A stretch of DNA of 64,000 bases, taken from assembly GCA_964441025.1 (NCBI GenBank), contig CAYTXG010000001.1, positions 124,001-188,000 of the forward strand, read 5' to 3'. The DNA is from JAAZIN01 sp964441025. Its GTDB lineage: Bacteria; Bacillota; Dethiobacteria; DTU022. Positions 1 to 8,250 of this stretch are shown here, one piece after another. The stretch's first letter is position 1. Every line of letters starts with the position of its first letter. Position numbers and translations under genes: made by a program. The notes below the pieces were generated by a model that saw nothing but the letters and a program-made list of their open reading frames with translations, did not search any database and was not told the DNA's origin.

Positions 1-1
1 G

Positions 2-1585
2 GTTGACGCCGAACCGGCGGCCCTGATCATCGGAGCGGGTATTGCCGGTATTCAGGCTGCGCTTGACATTGCCGACGCCGGGTTCAAAGTCTACCTTGTG
101 GAGCAGAGCCCCTCTGTGGGGGGGCGGATGGCACAGCTGGACAAGACCTTTCCAACGCTGGACTGCTCAGCCTGTATCCTCACCCCTAAAATGGTCGACG
201 CGGCCAACCACCCCAACATAGAGCTGTTTGCCTACTCCGAGGTGGAGGAAGTCAGCGGCTTTGTGGGCAATTTCGATGTGAAGGTGCGCAAAAAAGCCCG
301 CTATGTCGATGTGAGCAAGTGTACCGGCTGCGGCGATTGTGCCGCCGCCTGCCGCCTGGCCAACCGCTTCCCCAATGAATTCGACGAAGGGCTGGGCAAG
401 CGCGGCGCCATTTATCTGCCTTTTCCACAGGCGGTGCCGGCGAAATACACGATCGACCCGGAAAAATGTCTTATGCTCACCCGGGGCAAATGCGGAAAAG
501 GTCCGAAGTGTGAGGAGGCCTGCAGGCCCGGAGCCATAGATTTCGAGCAGAAGGATGAGATCGTCTCATTCAAGGCCGGCGCCATTATAGTGGCGACAGG
601 ATTCGACATCTTTGATGCGGCCAAGAAGCCGGAGTACGGCTATACCGACTATCCCAATGTGATCACCGGCCTGGAGATGGAGCGGCTTGTTTCCGCCTCC
701 GGTCCCACCGGCGGTGAAATCCGGGTCAACAATGGGGAAGAGGAGATCATCCCGAAACAGATCGCCTTTATCCAGTGCGTAGGCTCCCGCGATCAGAGCG
801 TGGGCAATGAATACTGCTCCCGGGTCTGCTGCATGTACACGGCCAAGCAGGCTCACCTGGTCAAGGATAAGATTCCCGACGCCAAAGTTAAAGTTTACTA
901 CATGGATGTGCGAGCTTTTGGAAAAGGATTTGAAGAATTCTACGACCGGGTCCGCCGCGAGGGAGTCCGCTACGTGCGGGGCAACCCCTCCGAGATTTTC
1001 AAGCGGGGGAACAAGCTGGTGATCAAGGTGGAAGACACCCTTACCGCCACCCCGCTGGAGGAGGAGGCTGATCTGGTGGTGCTGGCGGTAGGCCTGACGC
1101 CCCGCGGCGACGACCGCAAGACCATTGATCTGCTGCGTCTTTCCCAATCGCCGGATCGCTTTTTGATGGAAGCGCATCCCAAGCTGCGCCCTGTGGATAC
1201 CGCCAGCGACGGTGTTTTCCTGGCCGGATGCTGCCAGGGCCCCAAGGATATTCCCGATACCGTGGCCCAGGCCAAGGGAGCAGCCGCTTCGGCGCTGATC
1301 CCGCTGGCGCGGGGGAAAGTAGCCATCGATGCGCAGGTGGCGGGGGTTATAGAGGATACCTGCAGGGGATGCGGCTTCTGTGTTGCCATCTGCCCTTACA
1401 CCGCCATCGAGCTCGTGACAATCAACCGGATGGGCTACATGGTGGAGGTAGCCCGGGTCAATGAAGCGCTCTGCAAGGGCTGCGGCTCCTGCTCAGCCGG
1501 TTGCCTCTCCAACTCCATCCAGCCGAAGTCCTTCCGGGACCGGCAGATTCTACCACAAATTGCCGCATTGGGGGGAGCGAGATGA
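2..1585 (+). CDS. hdrA: CoB-CoM heterodisulfide reductase HdrA-like subunit, 5' truncated
   Basis: The frame is open from base 2 to TGA at 1583-1585 (527 residues); the gene begins outside the window. An in-frame GTG at 98 lies inside the FAD fold and is not the start. HdrA carries the bifurcating FAD and several [4Fe-4S] clusters in cytoplasmic heterodisulfide reductase complexes. Visible are the dinucleotide loop GAGIAG (about residue 11), the family signature CSACILTP (about 55), ferredoxin-type motifs CTGCGDCAAAC and CGKGPKCEEAC in the insert, and two C-terminal clusters CRGCGFCVAIC and CKGCGSCSAGC. Roughly 150 N-terminal residues are probably missing, judging by family length. The stop overlaps the next start (ATGA). 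The following flx genes suggest an NADH-linked Flx-Hdr complex; hdrB and hdrC would be expected upstream. Confidence 0.93.
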   Translation, partial: VDAEPAALIIGAGIAGIQAALDIADAGFKVYLVEQSPSVGGRMAQLDKTFPTLDCSACILTPKMVDAANHPNIELFAYSEVEEVSGFVGNFDVKVRKKARYVDVSKCTGCGDCAAACRLANRFPNEFDEGLGKRGAIYLPFPQAVPAKYTIDPEKCLMLTRGKCGKGPKCEEACRPGAIDFEQKDEIVSFKAGAIIVATGFDIFDAAKKPEYGYTDYPNVITGLEMERLVSASGPTGGEIRVNNGEEEIIPKQIAFIQCVGSRDQSVGNEYCSRVCCMYTAKQAHLVKDKIPDAKVKVYYMDVRAFGKGFEEFYDRVRREGVRYVRGNPSEIFKRGNKLVIKVEDTLTATPLEEEADLVVLAVGLTPRGDDRKTIDLLRLSQSPDRFLMEAHPKLRPVDTASDGVFLAGCCQGPKDIPDTVAQAKGAAASALIPLARGKVAIDAQVAGVIEDTCRGCGFCVAICPYTAIELVTINRMGYMVEVARVNEALCKGCGSCSAGCLSNSIQPKSFRDRQILPQIAALGGAR

Positions 1586-2013
1586 GCGAACAATTCAAAC
1601 CGAACATTGTTGCTTTCTTGTGCAACTGGTGCACTTATGCAGGTGCAGACCTGGCCGGCACCAGCCGGATTTACTACCCGGCGAATGTGAAAGTGATCCG
1701 GGTGATGTGCTCGGGTCGGGTGAATCCCCTTTATGTGGTCAATGCCCTGCAGCAGGGCGCCGATGGGGTAATTATCTCGGGATGCCATCCCGGGGACTGC
1801 CATTACATGGAGGGTAATTTTTACGCCCGGCGCCGTTTAAAGCTGCTTAAAGAGCTTCTCGATTTTATCGGCGTAGACCCCCGCCGTTTTACCATGAGCT
1901 GGGTTTCCGCCTCGGAGGGGCATAAATGGAAAGAAGTTGTTGAAAAAGCGGTGGAAAATGCCATTGCTGCCGGACCTTTTGATCAGTTCAAGCGCCGGCA
2001 GATTGGCTGGTGA
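1582..2013 (+). CDS. flxD: MvhD/FlxD-type iron-sulfur electron transfer subunit
   Basis: A small [2Fe-2S] protein of the MvhD (hydrogenase iron-sulfur subunit) family that passes electrons to HdrA. The 143-residue product has the conserved cysteine sets CNWCTYAG near the N-terminus, MCSGRV, and GCHPGDCHY. The start ATG at 1582 overlaps the hdrA stop, and AGGGGGGAG-like purines lie just upstream; a longer upstream extension in this frame lies inside hdrA and is rejected. In Flx-Hdr clusters this subunit links the FlxABC NADH-oxidising part to HdrA, and translational coupling to hdrA fits that. The family call is secure. The flxD name depends on the neighbouring flx genes. Confidence 0.9.
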   Translation: MSEQFKPNIVAFLCNWCTYAGADLAGTSRIYYPANVKVIRVMCSGRVNPLYVVNALQQGADGVIISGCHPGDCHYMEGNFYARRRLKLLKELLDFIGVDPRRFTMSWVSASEGHKWKEVVEKAVENAIAAGPFDQFKRRQIGW

Positions 2014-2026
2014 GGAGGGGAAATAG

Positions 2027-3007
2027 ATGGATCTAAAAGAGCTACGTGAAACCGCCGCCGGGATTGTTTCCCGGGATGATGTAAAATATCTCATCGGCTG
2101 GCGCCGGGGTACATTTGGCTATCGCGTATCGCCCTGCTTTGTCGAAGATGCCGCCGGAGCTGAAGAGCTGATCTTTTCACCCCTCTGCATCTCCAACCTG
2201 GCCACATATTTGACCATGGTAGAGAAACTGCCTGTGCCCAGAGGCCAGGAGCCCGACAATCGCAAAGTTGCCATCCTGGTCAAGGGCTGCGACAGCCGGG
2301 CGGTTAACCAGCTTCTGGTGGAAAAAGGAGTCAACAGAGAGCAGATCGTGGTGGTCGGCCTGCCCTGTCCGGGTATGGTCGATTGGAAGCTGCTTGCCGA
2401 GAAATACCCCGAAACAGGGGAGCCTGCCGAACTGAGCTGGAGCGGAGAGGATTTTCTGCTCACCACCGGCGGGCAGAAAATAACTGTACCCCGCGCAGAG
2501 GTGCTGGCGGAAAAATGCCGTCTCTGCCGCCATCCCAATCCGGTGATCAGCGATGTCATCGTGGGAGAACAGGTGCAGCCCTGGGCGCCCGAGACGGATA
2601 ACGGCGTGGCGGAAATCGATAAGAAGAGCACAGCGGAGAAGTGGAGCTATTGGGAGGAGCAGTTTTCAAAATGCATTCGCTGCTATTCCTGCAAAAATGC
2701 CTGTCCCCTGTGCTATTGCGAAGACTGCATCCTTGAACGCCTCGATCCGACCTGGGTCAACCGCGCTGTGAATTTTTCAGAGAATACCGCTTTCCACCTG
2801 GCCAGGGCTTTTCATCTTGCCGGGCGCTGCGTTGAATGCGGCGAGTGCGAACGAGTCTGCCCGGCCGGTATTCCCCTGGGCAAATTGAATCGTAAACTTG
2901 CCCAAACGGTGCGTGAAGAATACGGGTTTGAACCGGGGCTTGATCCCGAGGCCGAACCGTTCCAGGCCAGTTACAAGCCCGAAGACCCAGAGGAATTTAT
3001 CTTGTAG
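2027..3007 (+). CDS. flxC: FlxC-like 4Fe-4S dicluster protein (FrhB-type N-terminal region)
   Basis: A 326-residue iron-sulfur protein. The N-terminal half resembles the coenzyme F420 hydrogenase beta-subunit type fold (CDSRAV and VVGLPCPG patches, then a CRLCRHPNP site near residue 165). The C-terminal half carries two ferredoxin-type motifs, CIRCYSCKNACPLCYCEDC and CVECGECERVCPAG. It starts at an ATG behind GAGGGGAAATAG, 13 bases after flxD. Its position between the MvhD homologue and the dicluster and flavoprotein genes matches FlxC of the Flx-Hdr complex. It is expected to be a cytoplasmic electron conduit. The exact letter (FlxC or FlxB) is an inference from gene order. Confidence 0.75.
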   Translation: MDLKELRETAAGIVSRDDVKYLIGWRRGTFGYRVSPCFVEDAAGAEELIFSPLCISNLATYLTMVEKLPVPRGQEPDNRKVAILVKGCDSRAVNQLLVEKGVNREQIVVVGLPCPGMVDWKLLAEKYPETGEPAELSWSGEDFLLTTGGQKITVPRAEVLAEKCRLCRHPNPVISDVIVGEQVQPWAPETDNGVAEIDKKSTAEKWSYWEEQFSKCIRCYSCKNACPLCYCEDCILERLDPTWVNRAVNFSENTAFHLARAFHLAGRCVECGECERVCPAGIPLGKLNRKLAQTVREEYGFEPGLDPEAEPFQASYKPEDPEEFIL

Positions 3008-3024
3008 AGGTGGGTGAGAGCGAT

Positions 3025-4038
3025 ATGTCAGCGAAGCTGTTGCACAAGGAAAAATGGTCTGAATTTACCGGAAGGCTTTCCGGAAAAAACCTCTGGGCGC
3101 CGGCCGAGCAGGATGGATTGAAAAAATTCCTTCCCGTGGCGGAGGGCGAAACAGTACAGCTAGAGCATGATAACACTACGTTGCCCCCGAAAGCGCTGCT
3201 CTTCCCCCAGACGGAAACACTCTACCGCTTTTCACCCGGGCAGGCGGATTTGGAGCTGCCCGACCCCGGGGAAGAGAAGGTCCTGCTGGGGGTGCGGCCC
3301 TGCGATGCCCGCGCCATGGCGCTGGTGGAGAAGCTTTTCCGCTGGGATTTCGAAGATCCCTACTACCTGAAACGCCGGGAGCTAACCACACTCATCGGCC
3401 TGGCCTGCAGCGAGCCCGCTTTGAACTGCTTCTGCACCTCTGTGGGCGGCGGGCCTGCTTCTCCCGAGGGCTCTGATATACTGATGGTGGATCTGGGAGA
3501 GAGCTACCATCTGGAGGCGCAGACCGAAAAGGGGGAAGCCCTTCTCAAAGAACTGGGCGATCTCCTTGAGGAAGCCGGAGCCGACGCCTTGCAAAAAAAG
3601 GAGCAGGTGATCGGGGAAGCGGAAGCAAAGATCAGCCGCAGCGTGGAGCCGGAGGGGATTCCGGAAAAACTGCCCGGCTTGTGGGAGGATCCGCTCTGGG
3701 CACGAGTTTCCGCAGCCTGCCTGGGCTGCGGGATCTGCACCTATCTCTGCCCTACCTGTTACTGCTTTGATATCCAGGATGAGACGGAAGGCGAAGCGGG
3801 GCGGCGCTGCCGGATGTGGGATTCCTGCATGTTTGCCGAGTACACTAAGCACACATCGGGTCACAACCCCCGTCCGACCCGTCGCGAGCGGACGCGAAAC
3901 CGGATAAACCATAAATATTCATATTTTGTCGATAAATTCGGGGTTATCGCCTGCGTCGGCTGCGGGCGCTGTTCCACCCTCTGTCCCGTTAATATTGACC
4001 TTATCGACATTTTAAGGCAGGTGAAGGCGGCGCCATGA
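3025..4038 (+). CDS. flxB: FlxB-like 4Fe-4S dicluster protein (AsrA-type)
   Basis: A protein of 337 residues, counted from ATG 3025, related to the 4Fe-4S subunit A of anaerobic sulfite reductase. It has a GVRPCDARAM patch near residue 95 and two C-terminal cluster motifs, CLGCGICTYLCPTCYCFD and CVGCGRCSTLCPVN. An in-frame GTG at 3010 would add five residues; ATG 3025 sits behind the GAGGTGGGTGAGAG purine stretch and is preferred, but the choice is not certain. The stop TGA overlaps the ATG of the next gene. With flxA it would form the NADH-oxidising arm that feeds electrons towards HdrA. Confidence 0.78.
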   Translation: MSAKLLHKEKWSEFTGRLSGKNLWAPAEQDGLKKFLPVAEGETVQLEHDNTTLPPKALLFPQTETLYRFSPGQADLELPDPGEEKVLLGVRPCDARAMALVEKLFRWDFEDPYYLKRRELTTLIGLACSEPALNCFCTSVGGGPASPEGSDILMVDLGESYHLEAQTEKGEALLKELGDLLEEAGADALQKKEQVIGEAEAKISRSVEPEGIPEKLPGLWEDPLWARVSAACLGCGICTYLCPTCYCFDIQDETEGEAGRRCRMWDSCMFAEYTKHTSGHNPRPTRRERTRNRINHKYSYFVDKFGVIACVGCGRCSTLCPVNIDLIDILRQVKAAP

Positions 4039-4883
4039 ATAATTTTGACAACCCCTATATCCCCTATACAGCAACGGTGGAGGATGCCTGGAACGAAACA
4101 CTGGGCGATCGCTGCATCAAAACCTTCAAGGTGGTTCTGGATGATCCGGCGGTGCGGGAGAGCTGGAGCCACCGCCCGGGGCAGTGCGCCATGATCGGAG
4201 TGCTCGGTGTTGGTGAGAGCATGATCTCTATTTCCTCCTCGCCCACGGAAAAAGGTTTCCTGCGCTTCTCTGTGATGAGAGCGGGCAAGGTTACCTCGGC
4301 GCTGCACCAGCTTGAGCCGGGCGACAGGATGACGGTGCGCGGCCCTTATGGAAACAGTTTCCCGGTGGATGATTGGAAGGGCAAGAAAATTCTCACTGTC
4401 GGCGGTGGGATCGGCCAGGCGCCGCTGCGCCCCATCGTGGAATATGTAAAGGCGAATCTGGGCGATTATGCCGGCCTGACCACGATCTACGGCGCCCGCA
4501 CCTCGGGAGATCTCTGCTTCAAAGATGAATTTGCCGAGACGGCGAAAGTAGGCGGAGTCTGCTGCCATCTTTCTGTTGATATCGAGGAAGAGGGATGGCC
4601 GCATTACGTCGGCTTTGTCCCCTCGCTGCTCATGGAGGTCAACCCTTCGCCGGAGAATACAATTGCCATTACCTGTGGCCCGCCCATCATGATCCGCTTT
4701 GTCCTGGAGAATCTGAAAAAGCTTAATTTTGCAGACGATCAGATCTATACCACCCTGGAGAACAGGATGAAGTGCGGCATCGGCAAATGCGGCCGCTGCA
4801 ATGCGGGCAACCTTTACGTTTGCAAAGACGGCCCTGTTTTCAGCTACGCCGTCCTGAAAAATGTCCCCGAAGCATTTGCCTGA
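4035..4883 (+). CDS. flxA: FlxA-like FAD/NAD(P)-binding oxidoreductase
   Basis: A 282-residue flavoprotein of the ferredoxin-NADP reductase / dihydroorotate dehydrogenase electron-transfer-subunit superfamily, also similar to AsrB. The N-terminal FAD barrel contains SISSSPTEKGFLRFSV. The NAD-binding part has GGGIGQAPLRPIVEY (about residue 117). The C-terminus holds a [2Fe-2S] site, MKCGIGKCGRCNAG plus VCKDGP. It starts at ATG 4035, overlapping flxB by four bases. In Flx-Hdr complexes FlxA oxidises NADH and supplies the electron pair for bifurcation by HdrA. It is the last gene of the operon; a repeat cluster follows at once. Confidence 0.85.
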   Translation: MNNFDNPYIPYTATVEDAWNETLGDRCIKTFKVVLDDPAVRESWSHRPGQCAMIGVLGVGESMISISSSPTEKGFLRFSVMRAGKVTSALHQLEPGDRMTVRGPYGNSFPVDDWKGKKILTVGGGIGQAPLRPIVEYVKANLGDYAGLTTIYGARTSGDLCFKDEFAETAKVGGVCCHLSVDIEEEGWPHYVGFVPSLLMEVNPSPENTIAITCGPPIMIRFVLENLKKLNFADDQIYTTLENRMKCGIGKCGRCNAGNLYVCKDGPVFSYAVLKNVPEAFA

Positions 4884-4898
4884 TTTACGTGAATCACG

Positions 4899-5010
4899 TG
4901 AGTCAAGGGGACGGTCACTTTGACTCATTTATGCCCGAACGGTACCTGGCACCCTGGCGACAGCTGCTCACCAGGGTGCCATGAGTCAAGGGGACGGTCA
5001 CTTTGACTCA
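4899..5010. repeat. REP-like doublet: two identical 29-bp palindromes flanking an 11-bp hairpin
   Basis: Two identical 29-bp units (4899-4927 and 4982-5010) begin TGAGTCAAGGGGACGGT and end in TTTGACTCA, so their ends are inverted repeats. Between them an 11-bp perfect inverted repeat, TGGCACCCTGG (4947-4957) and CCAGGGTGCCA (4971-4981), forms a hairpin. The layout resembles the paired REP units associated with Y1-type (RAYT) transposases. Near-identical units recur at 33903 and 48742. Confidence 0.85.
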
Positions 5011-5129
5011 TCAAAAAATCTAAGTTGGATTACAGGGCAACCCTTTTTGCCCGCTTCCGATCCTCCAGATCCCGGTCAAGATCTGCTCCACATCTTTTGC
5101 TCCTTCAACACACTCCTTCAACATCGGTT

Positions 5130-5158
5130 TTGTCAACCCGGTACAAGAGTGCTACAAT
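5130..5158 (+). promoter_or_regulatory. sigma-A-type promoter for rseC
   Basis: TTGTCA at 5130-5135 and TACAAT at 5153-5158 with a 17-base spacer. It lies about 50 bases upstream of the rseC start and just after the repeat doublet, so rseC is probably transcribed on its own. Confidence 0.6.
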
Positions 5159-5206
5159 GATTTCAATAAAAGATCAGGTGATTGGAGCGTGCCGCCGGTG
5201 GAGCGA

Positions 5207-5659
5207 ATGGGTACGATTATAGAAGAAAAAGGTGAAATCGCGGTAGTGCGCCTGCGGCGCCATCTTTCCTGTGAAAACTGCGGGCGCTGCGGCGGTGTGC
5301 TTGGCGGTGAAGACAGGCGGGAGCATTTTGTTGAGGCCCTGAACCCTATCCGGGCTCGTACGGGTCAGAGCGTGCTCATTGAAATGGATGACCGGCGGGC
5401 GCTCTTTATTGCTTTTATGCTCTACATGGTGCCCCTGACCGGTCTGGTTGGGGGAATTGTGTGCGGCTTAAAAGCGGCCGACTATCTGGGTTGGGCCGCC
5501 CACAAGGAACTGCTTGCAGCAGGCATAGGCGCGGCGGTGATGGCTTTAATCTATAGCGGAATCAGTTTCTGGGACCGCCGGGTTAAAAAAAGTGGGCGTT
5601 ACCGGCCGGTGATCGCCGCACTGGCCCTGGAGCAGGAAAGCGAAGGGGCTGCAGATTGA
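5207..5659 (+). CDS. rseC: SoxR-reducing / RseC family membrane protein
   Basis: A 150-residue protein of the RseC/MucC family. Members accompany Rnf or SoxR-reducing electron-transfer systems or sigma-E control; the precise role in Clostridia is unclear. The N-terminal cytoplasmic part has the cysteine set CENCGRCGG near residue 22. Two membrane segments follow (about FIAFMLYMVPLTGLVGGIVCG and LLAAGIGAAVMALIYSGISF). ATG 5207 gives MGTIIEEKGE, which matches the usual start of the family and has GGTGGAG just upstream. A GTG at 5189 is an alternative start. No rnf genes are visible next to it. Confidence 0.8.
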   Translation: MGTIIEEKGEIAVVRLRRHLSCENCGRCGGVLGGEDRREHFVEALNPIRARTGQSVLIEMDDRRALFIAFMLYMVPLTGLVGGIVCGLKAADYLGWAAHKELLAAGIGAAVMALIYSGISFWDRRVKKSGRYRPVIAALALEQESEGAAD

Positions 5660-5776
5660 GGTGAAGGTTAAGGCAGCCGGCTGCGATACCGGCAGGGATG
5701 CAGGGGATTCCGCCGGCTTTCCTCCAAAGAAGGCTTTTGCCGAACCGGCAGAGCACGTTGATGAAAAGCTGGTGCA

Positions 5777-5850
5777 GGGGAACCGTCCCCTTGATATGAA
5801 GAGTATATATCAGGAGAACCGTCCCCTTGATATACGTCCCCTTGATATAG
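5777..5850. repeat. Cluster of REP-like palindromes with TATATCA arms
   Basis: One full 29-bp unit at 5806-5834 has ends TATATCAGG and CCTTGATATA around the core GAGAACCGTCC. A 3' half copy lies at about 5777-5797 (GGGGAACCGTCCCCTTGATAT) and a third tail at 5836-5850. The core is the reverse complement of the GGGACGGT core of the 4899 elements, but the outer arms differ. The stretch 5660-5905 between rseC and asd otherwise shows no convincing gene. Confidence 0.75.
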
Positions 5851-5905
5851 GGTAACAGTATTTCTATTTCATAATAAAATATATAACAGAAATGGAGGAG
5901 GAGTT

Positions 5906-6907
5906 ATGGCGAAAAAATATAAAGTTGCGGTGGTCGGCGCTACGGGCATGGTCGGCCGGACCATGGTCGAGGTCCTGCTCGAGCGCAGCTTTCCTCTGGA
6001 TGAACTTAAGCTGCTCGCTTCTGCGCGCTCCAGGGGGCAACGGGTCAAGGCCGGCGGCAAGGAATACCTTATCGAGGAGGCGACACCGCAGTCCTTCGAG
6101 GGCATAGATATTGCATTTTTCAGTGCCGGCGGAACTGTCAGCGAAAAGCTGGCCCCTGAAGCGGCCAGGCGCGGCGCCGTGGTCATCGACAACAGCAGCG
6201 CCTTCCGCATGGATGCAGGTGTCCCCCTGATTATCCCCGAGGTCAATCCCGGGGTGCTCCAGGGCCACCGGGGCATTATCTCCAATCCCAATTGCTCTAC
6301 CATTCAGATGGTTGTGGCTCTGCAGCCGCTGCATCAGGCTGCCAGATTGAAAAGGGTGGTGGCGGCTACCTACCAGGCCATCTCCGGGGCGGGTCGGGAG
6401 GCGGCGGAGGAGCTAAAAACGCAATGCCGCGAACATTTGTCCGGGGAAAAAGTGACGGTGAAGCATATCGCCCACCAGCTGGCCTTCAGCCTGGTGCCGC
6501 AGATCGATATATTTTTGGATGACGGTTATACCAAGGAAGAGGAGAAGATGGTCCGGGAGACGCAGAAGATCATGGATCTGCCCGATCTGCCTGTTACCGC
6601 AACGACGGTGCGCGTACCCGTGATCACCGGCCATTCCATTGCCCTGAATGTGGAGCTGCAGTCGCCGCTGACAGCAGGGGAAGCCCGCAAGGTGCTGGCG
6701 GAGGTTCCGGGGCTGGCGGTTGTGGATAACCCCGCAGAGCGGCTATATCCCATGCCGCTTCCCCTCAGCGGCCGCGACGAGGTCTTTGTGGGACGGATCC
6801 GGGCCGACGGCTCAGTTCCTTACGGGCTAAACCTTTGGGTCGTGGCGGACAATATCCGCAAAGGCGCCGCCGTCAACTCCGTGCAGATCGCCGAGCTGCT
6901 CCTGTAA
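5906..6907 (+). CDS. asd: Aspartate-semialdehyde dehydrogenase
   Basis: Reduces L-4-aspartyl phosphate with NADPH to aspartate semialdehyde, the branch point to lysine (and diaminopimelate), threonine and methionine. The product is 333 residues, the normal length. The Rossmann loop GATGMVG is at residues 11-17, the catalytic Cys is in NPNCSTIQM (about residue 130), and the substrate-binding AISGAGREA motif follows. ATG 5906 has a perfect GGAGGAGG site upstream. Aspartate kinase follows 27 bases later, so the two are probably one operon, as in the asd-dapG arrangement of Bacillus. dapA is not present downstream. Confidence 0.95.
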   Translation: MAKKYKVAVVGATGMVGRTMVEVLLERSFPLDELKLLASARSRGQRVKAGGKEYLIEEATPQSFEGIDIAFFSAGGTVSEKLAPEAARRGAVVIDNSSAFRMDAGVPLIIPEVNPGVLQGHRGIISNPNCSTIQMVVALQPLHQAARLKRVVAATYQAISGAGREAAEELKTQCREHLSGEKVTVKHIAHQLAFSLVPQIDIFLDDGYTKEEEKMVRETQKIMDLPDLPVTATTVRVPVITGHSIALNVELQSPLTAGEARKVLAEVPGLAVVDNPAERLYPMPLPLSGRDEVFVGRIRADGSVPYGLNLWVVADNIRKGAAVNSVQIAELLL

Positions 6908-6934
6908 AATTACTTTAGCGGGAGTCGGATTCTG

Positions 6935-8209
6935 ATGAAAATTATTGTGCAAAAATTCGGCGGCACCTCCATGGCTACGGGGCGGTGCCGCAAAGCCGCC
7001 GCCGAGCGGATCCGGCAGGCCCTGGCTGCCGGCTACAAGCCGGTAGCGGTGGTCTCGGCCATGGGACGCTCAGGCGACCCTTACGCCACTGATACCCTGA
7101 AAGATCTGGCCGGGGACATCTTTCCGCCGACGCCTCTGCGTGAACTGGATCTGATCATGCACTGCGGAGAGATCATTTCGGCAGTGGCGCTGGCGGCAAC
7201 TTTACATAAGATTGGGATCGGGGCCCGCGCTTTCACCGGCTACCAGGCCGGGCTGATTACAGACGGCTGCTTCGGGGAGGCCCGCGTGGTCTCCTGTGAA
7301 CCGGTTCGGCTCAGAGAGTGTCTCCAGCAGGGTGAAGTTGCGGTGGTGGCCGGTTTTCAGGGGGCCACCCCCGACGGGGAGATCAGCACCCTGGGGCGGG
7401 GCGGCAGCGACACCACGGCGGTTATCCTGGGCTCGGCGCTGCGGGCCGAAGTGGTGGAGATCTACACCGATGTGAAAGGCATTGCCACTGCCGACCCGCA
7501 TATTTTTAAAGGGGCGCGGGTGATCCCCCGGCTGAGCTACAGCGAGGCCTGCCAGCTGGTCTACGAGGGCGCCAGGGTGATTCATCCGCCCGCGGTGGAA
7601 GTGGCGATGAACCACAACATCAATGTTGTGATCCGCAGTCTTACTGCTGAAAATCCGGGAACGCTCATCTATTCGGGCATCCCTGAGGGCACGGTCGCAG
7701 GTTTTACCGCCGCACCGCGGCAGGTGGTTACCGGTGTGGCTCATGTTTCAGACATCGCTCAGCTGACCGTTGAATTTGAACGCCCTGATTCCGGCCTGGA
7801 GATAGCGCTTTTTGAAAACCTGGCCGGGGCGGGTATCAGCATTGACCTGATCAGCGTATTTCCCACCAGGAAAGTGTTCACCATAAAAGAGGAAGCCCTG
7901 CCCCGAGCGGCGGCAGTGCTGGAGGAGCTGGGCATCTGTTACAGGGTAGAGAAAGGCTGTGCCAAGGTTGCGGTAATCGGCCATGGCATGCGCGGCATCC
8001 CCGGGGTGATGGCCCGGGTAGTCCGCGCGTTGAATGAAAAAGGGATTTCCATCCTGCAGACTGCCGATTCCAACATATCCATCTCGCTCCTGATCCGCCG
8101 CCAGGATTTAACCGCAGCCGTGGAGATTTTACACAACCATTTTGCCCTGGGAGATGGCGGGGCGGCGGCAGGTTGGACTATGAGTAAAGCAGCCGGCCTG
8201 CCGGAGTAA
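6935..8209 (+). CDS. lysC: Aspartate kinase (feedback-regulated, ACT domains)
   Basis: Phosphorylates L-aspartate at the entry to the aspartate family pathway. The 424-residue product has the amino-acid-kinase start KFGGTSMAT (residues 7-15), the glycine-rich GRGGSDTTA loop (about 153-161), and two C-terminal ACT regions (GLEIALFENLAGAGISIDLI and VAVIGHGMRGIPGVMARVV) that usually bind lysine or threonine. Length and layout match monofunctional aspartokinases such as DapG/LysC. Its partner asd lies just upstream. Which effector it senses cannot be told from sequence alone. Confidence 0.93.
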   Translation: MKIIVQKFGGTSMATGRCRKAAAERIRQALAAGYKPVAVVSAMGRSGDPYATDTLKDLAGDIFPPTPLRELDLIMHCGEIISAVALAATLHKIGIGARAFTGYQAGLITDGCFGEARVVSCEPVRLRECLQQGEVAVVAGFQGATPDGEISTLGRGGSDTTAVILGSALRAEVVEIYTDVKGIATADPHIFKGARVIPRLSYSEACQLVYEGARVIHPPAVEVAMNHNINVVIRSLTAENPGTLIYSGIPEGTVAGFTAAPRQVVTGVAHVSDIAQLTVEFERPDSGLEIALFENLAGAGISIDLISVFPTRKVFTIKEEALPRAAAVLEELGICYRVEKGCAKVAVIGHGMRGIPGVMARVVRALNEKGISILQTADSNISISLLIRRQDLTAAVEILHNHFALGDGGAAAGWTMSKAAGLPE

Positions 8210-8245
8210 ACAAAAGGATGCCGCCCCTTTTTTTAAATTTGTTTA
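8207..8245. terminator. Inverted repeat between convergent lysC and decarboxylase genes
   Basis: TAAACAAA (8207-8214, including the lysC stop) pairs with TTTGTTTA (8238-8245), with a T-rich run inside. It is the only candidate transcription end between the two convergent genes. The stem is AT-rich and weak. Confidence 0.35.
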
Positions 8246-8250
8246 AAGCG

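Noticed and set aside
4899..5010. CRISPR array
   Set aside because: Only two repeat units with a hairpin between them, palindromic ends, scattered copies elsewhere and no cas genes.
5661..5855. Open frame of 64 codons after rseC
   Set aside because: Its second half is made of repeat units translated as repeated NRPLDM text; no ribosome site or protein-like composition.
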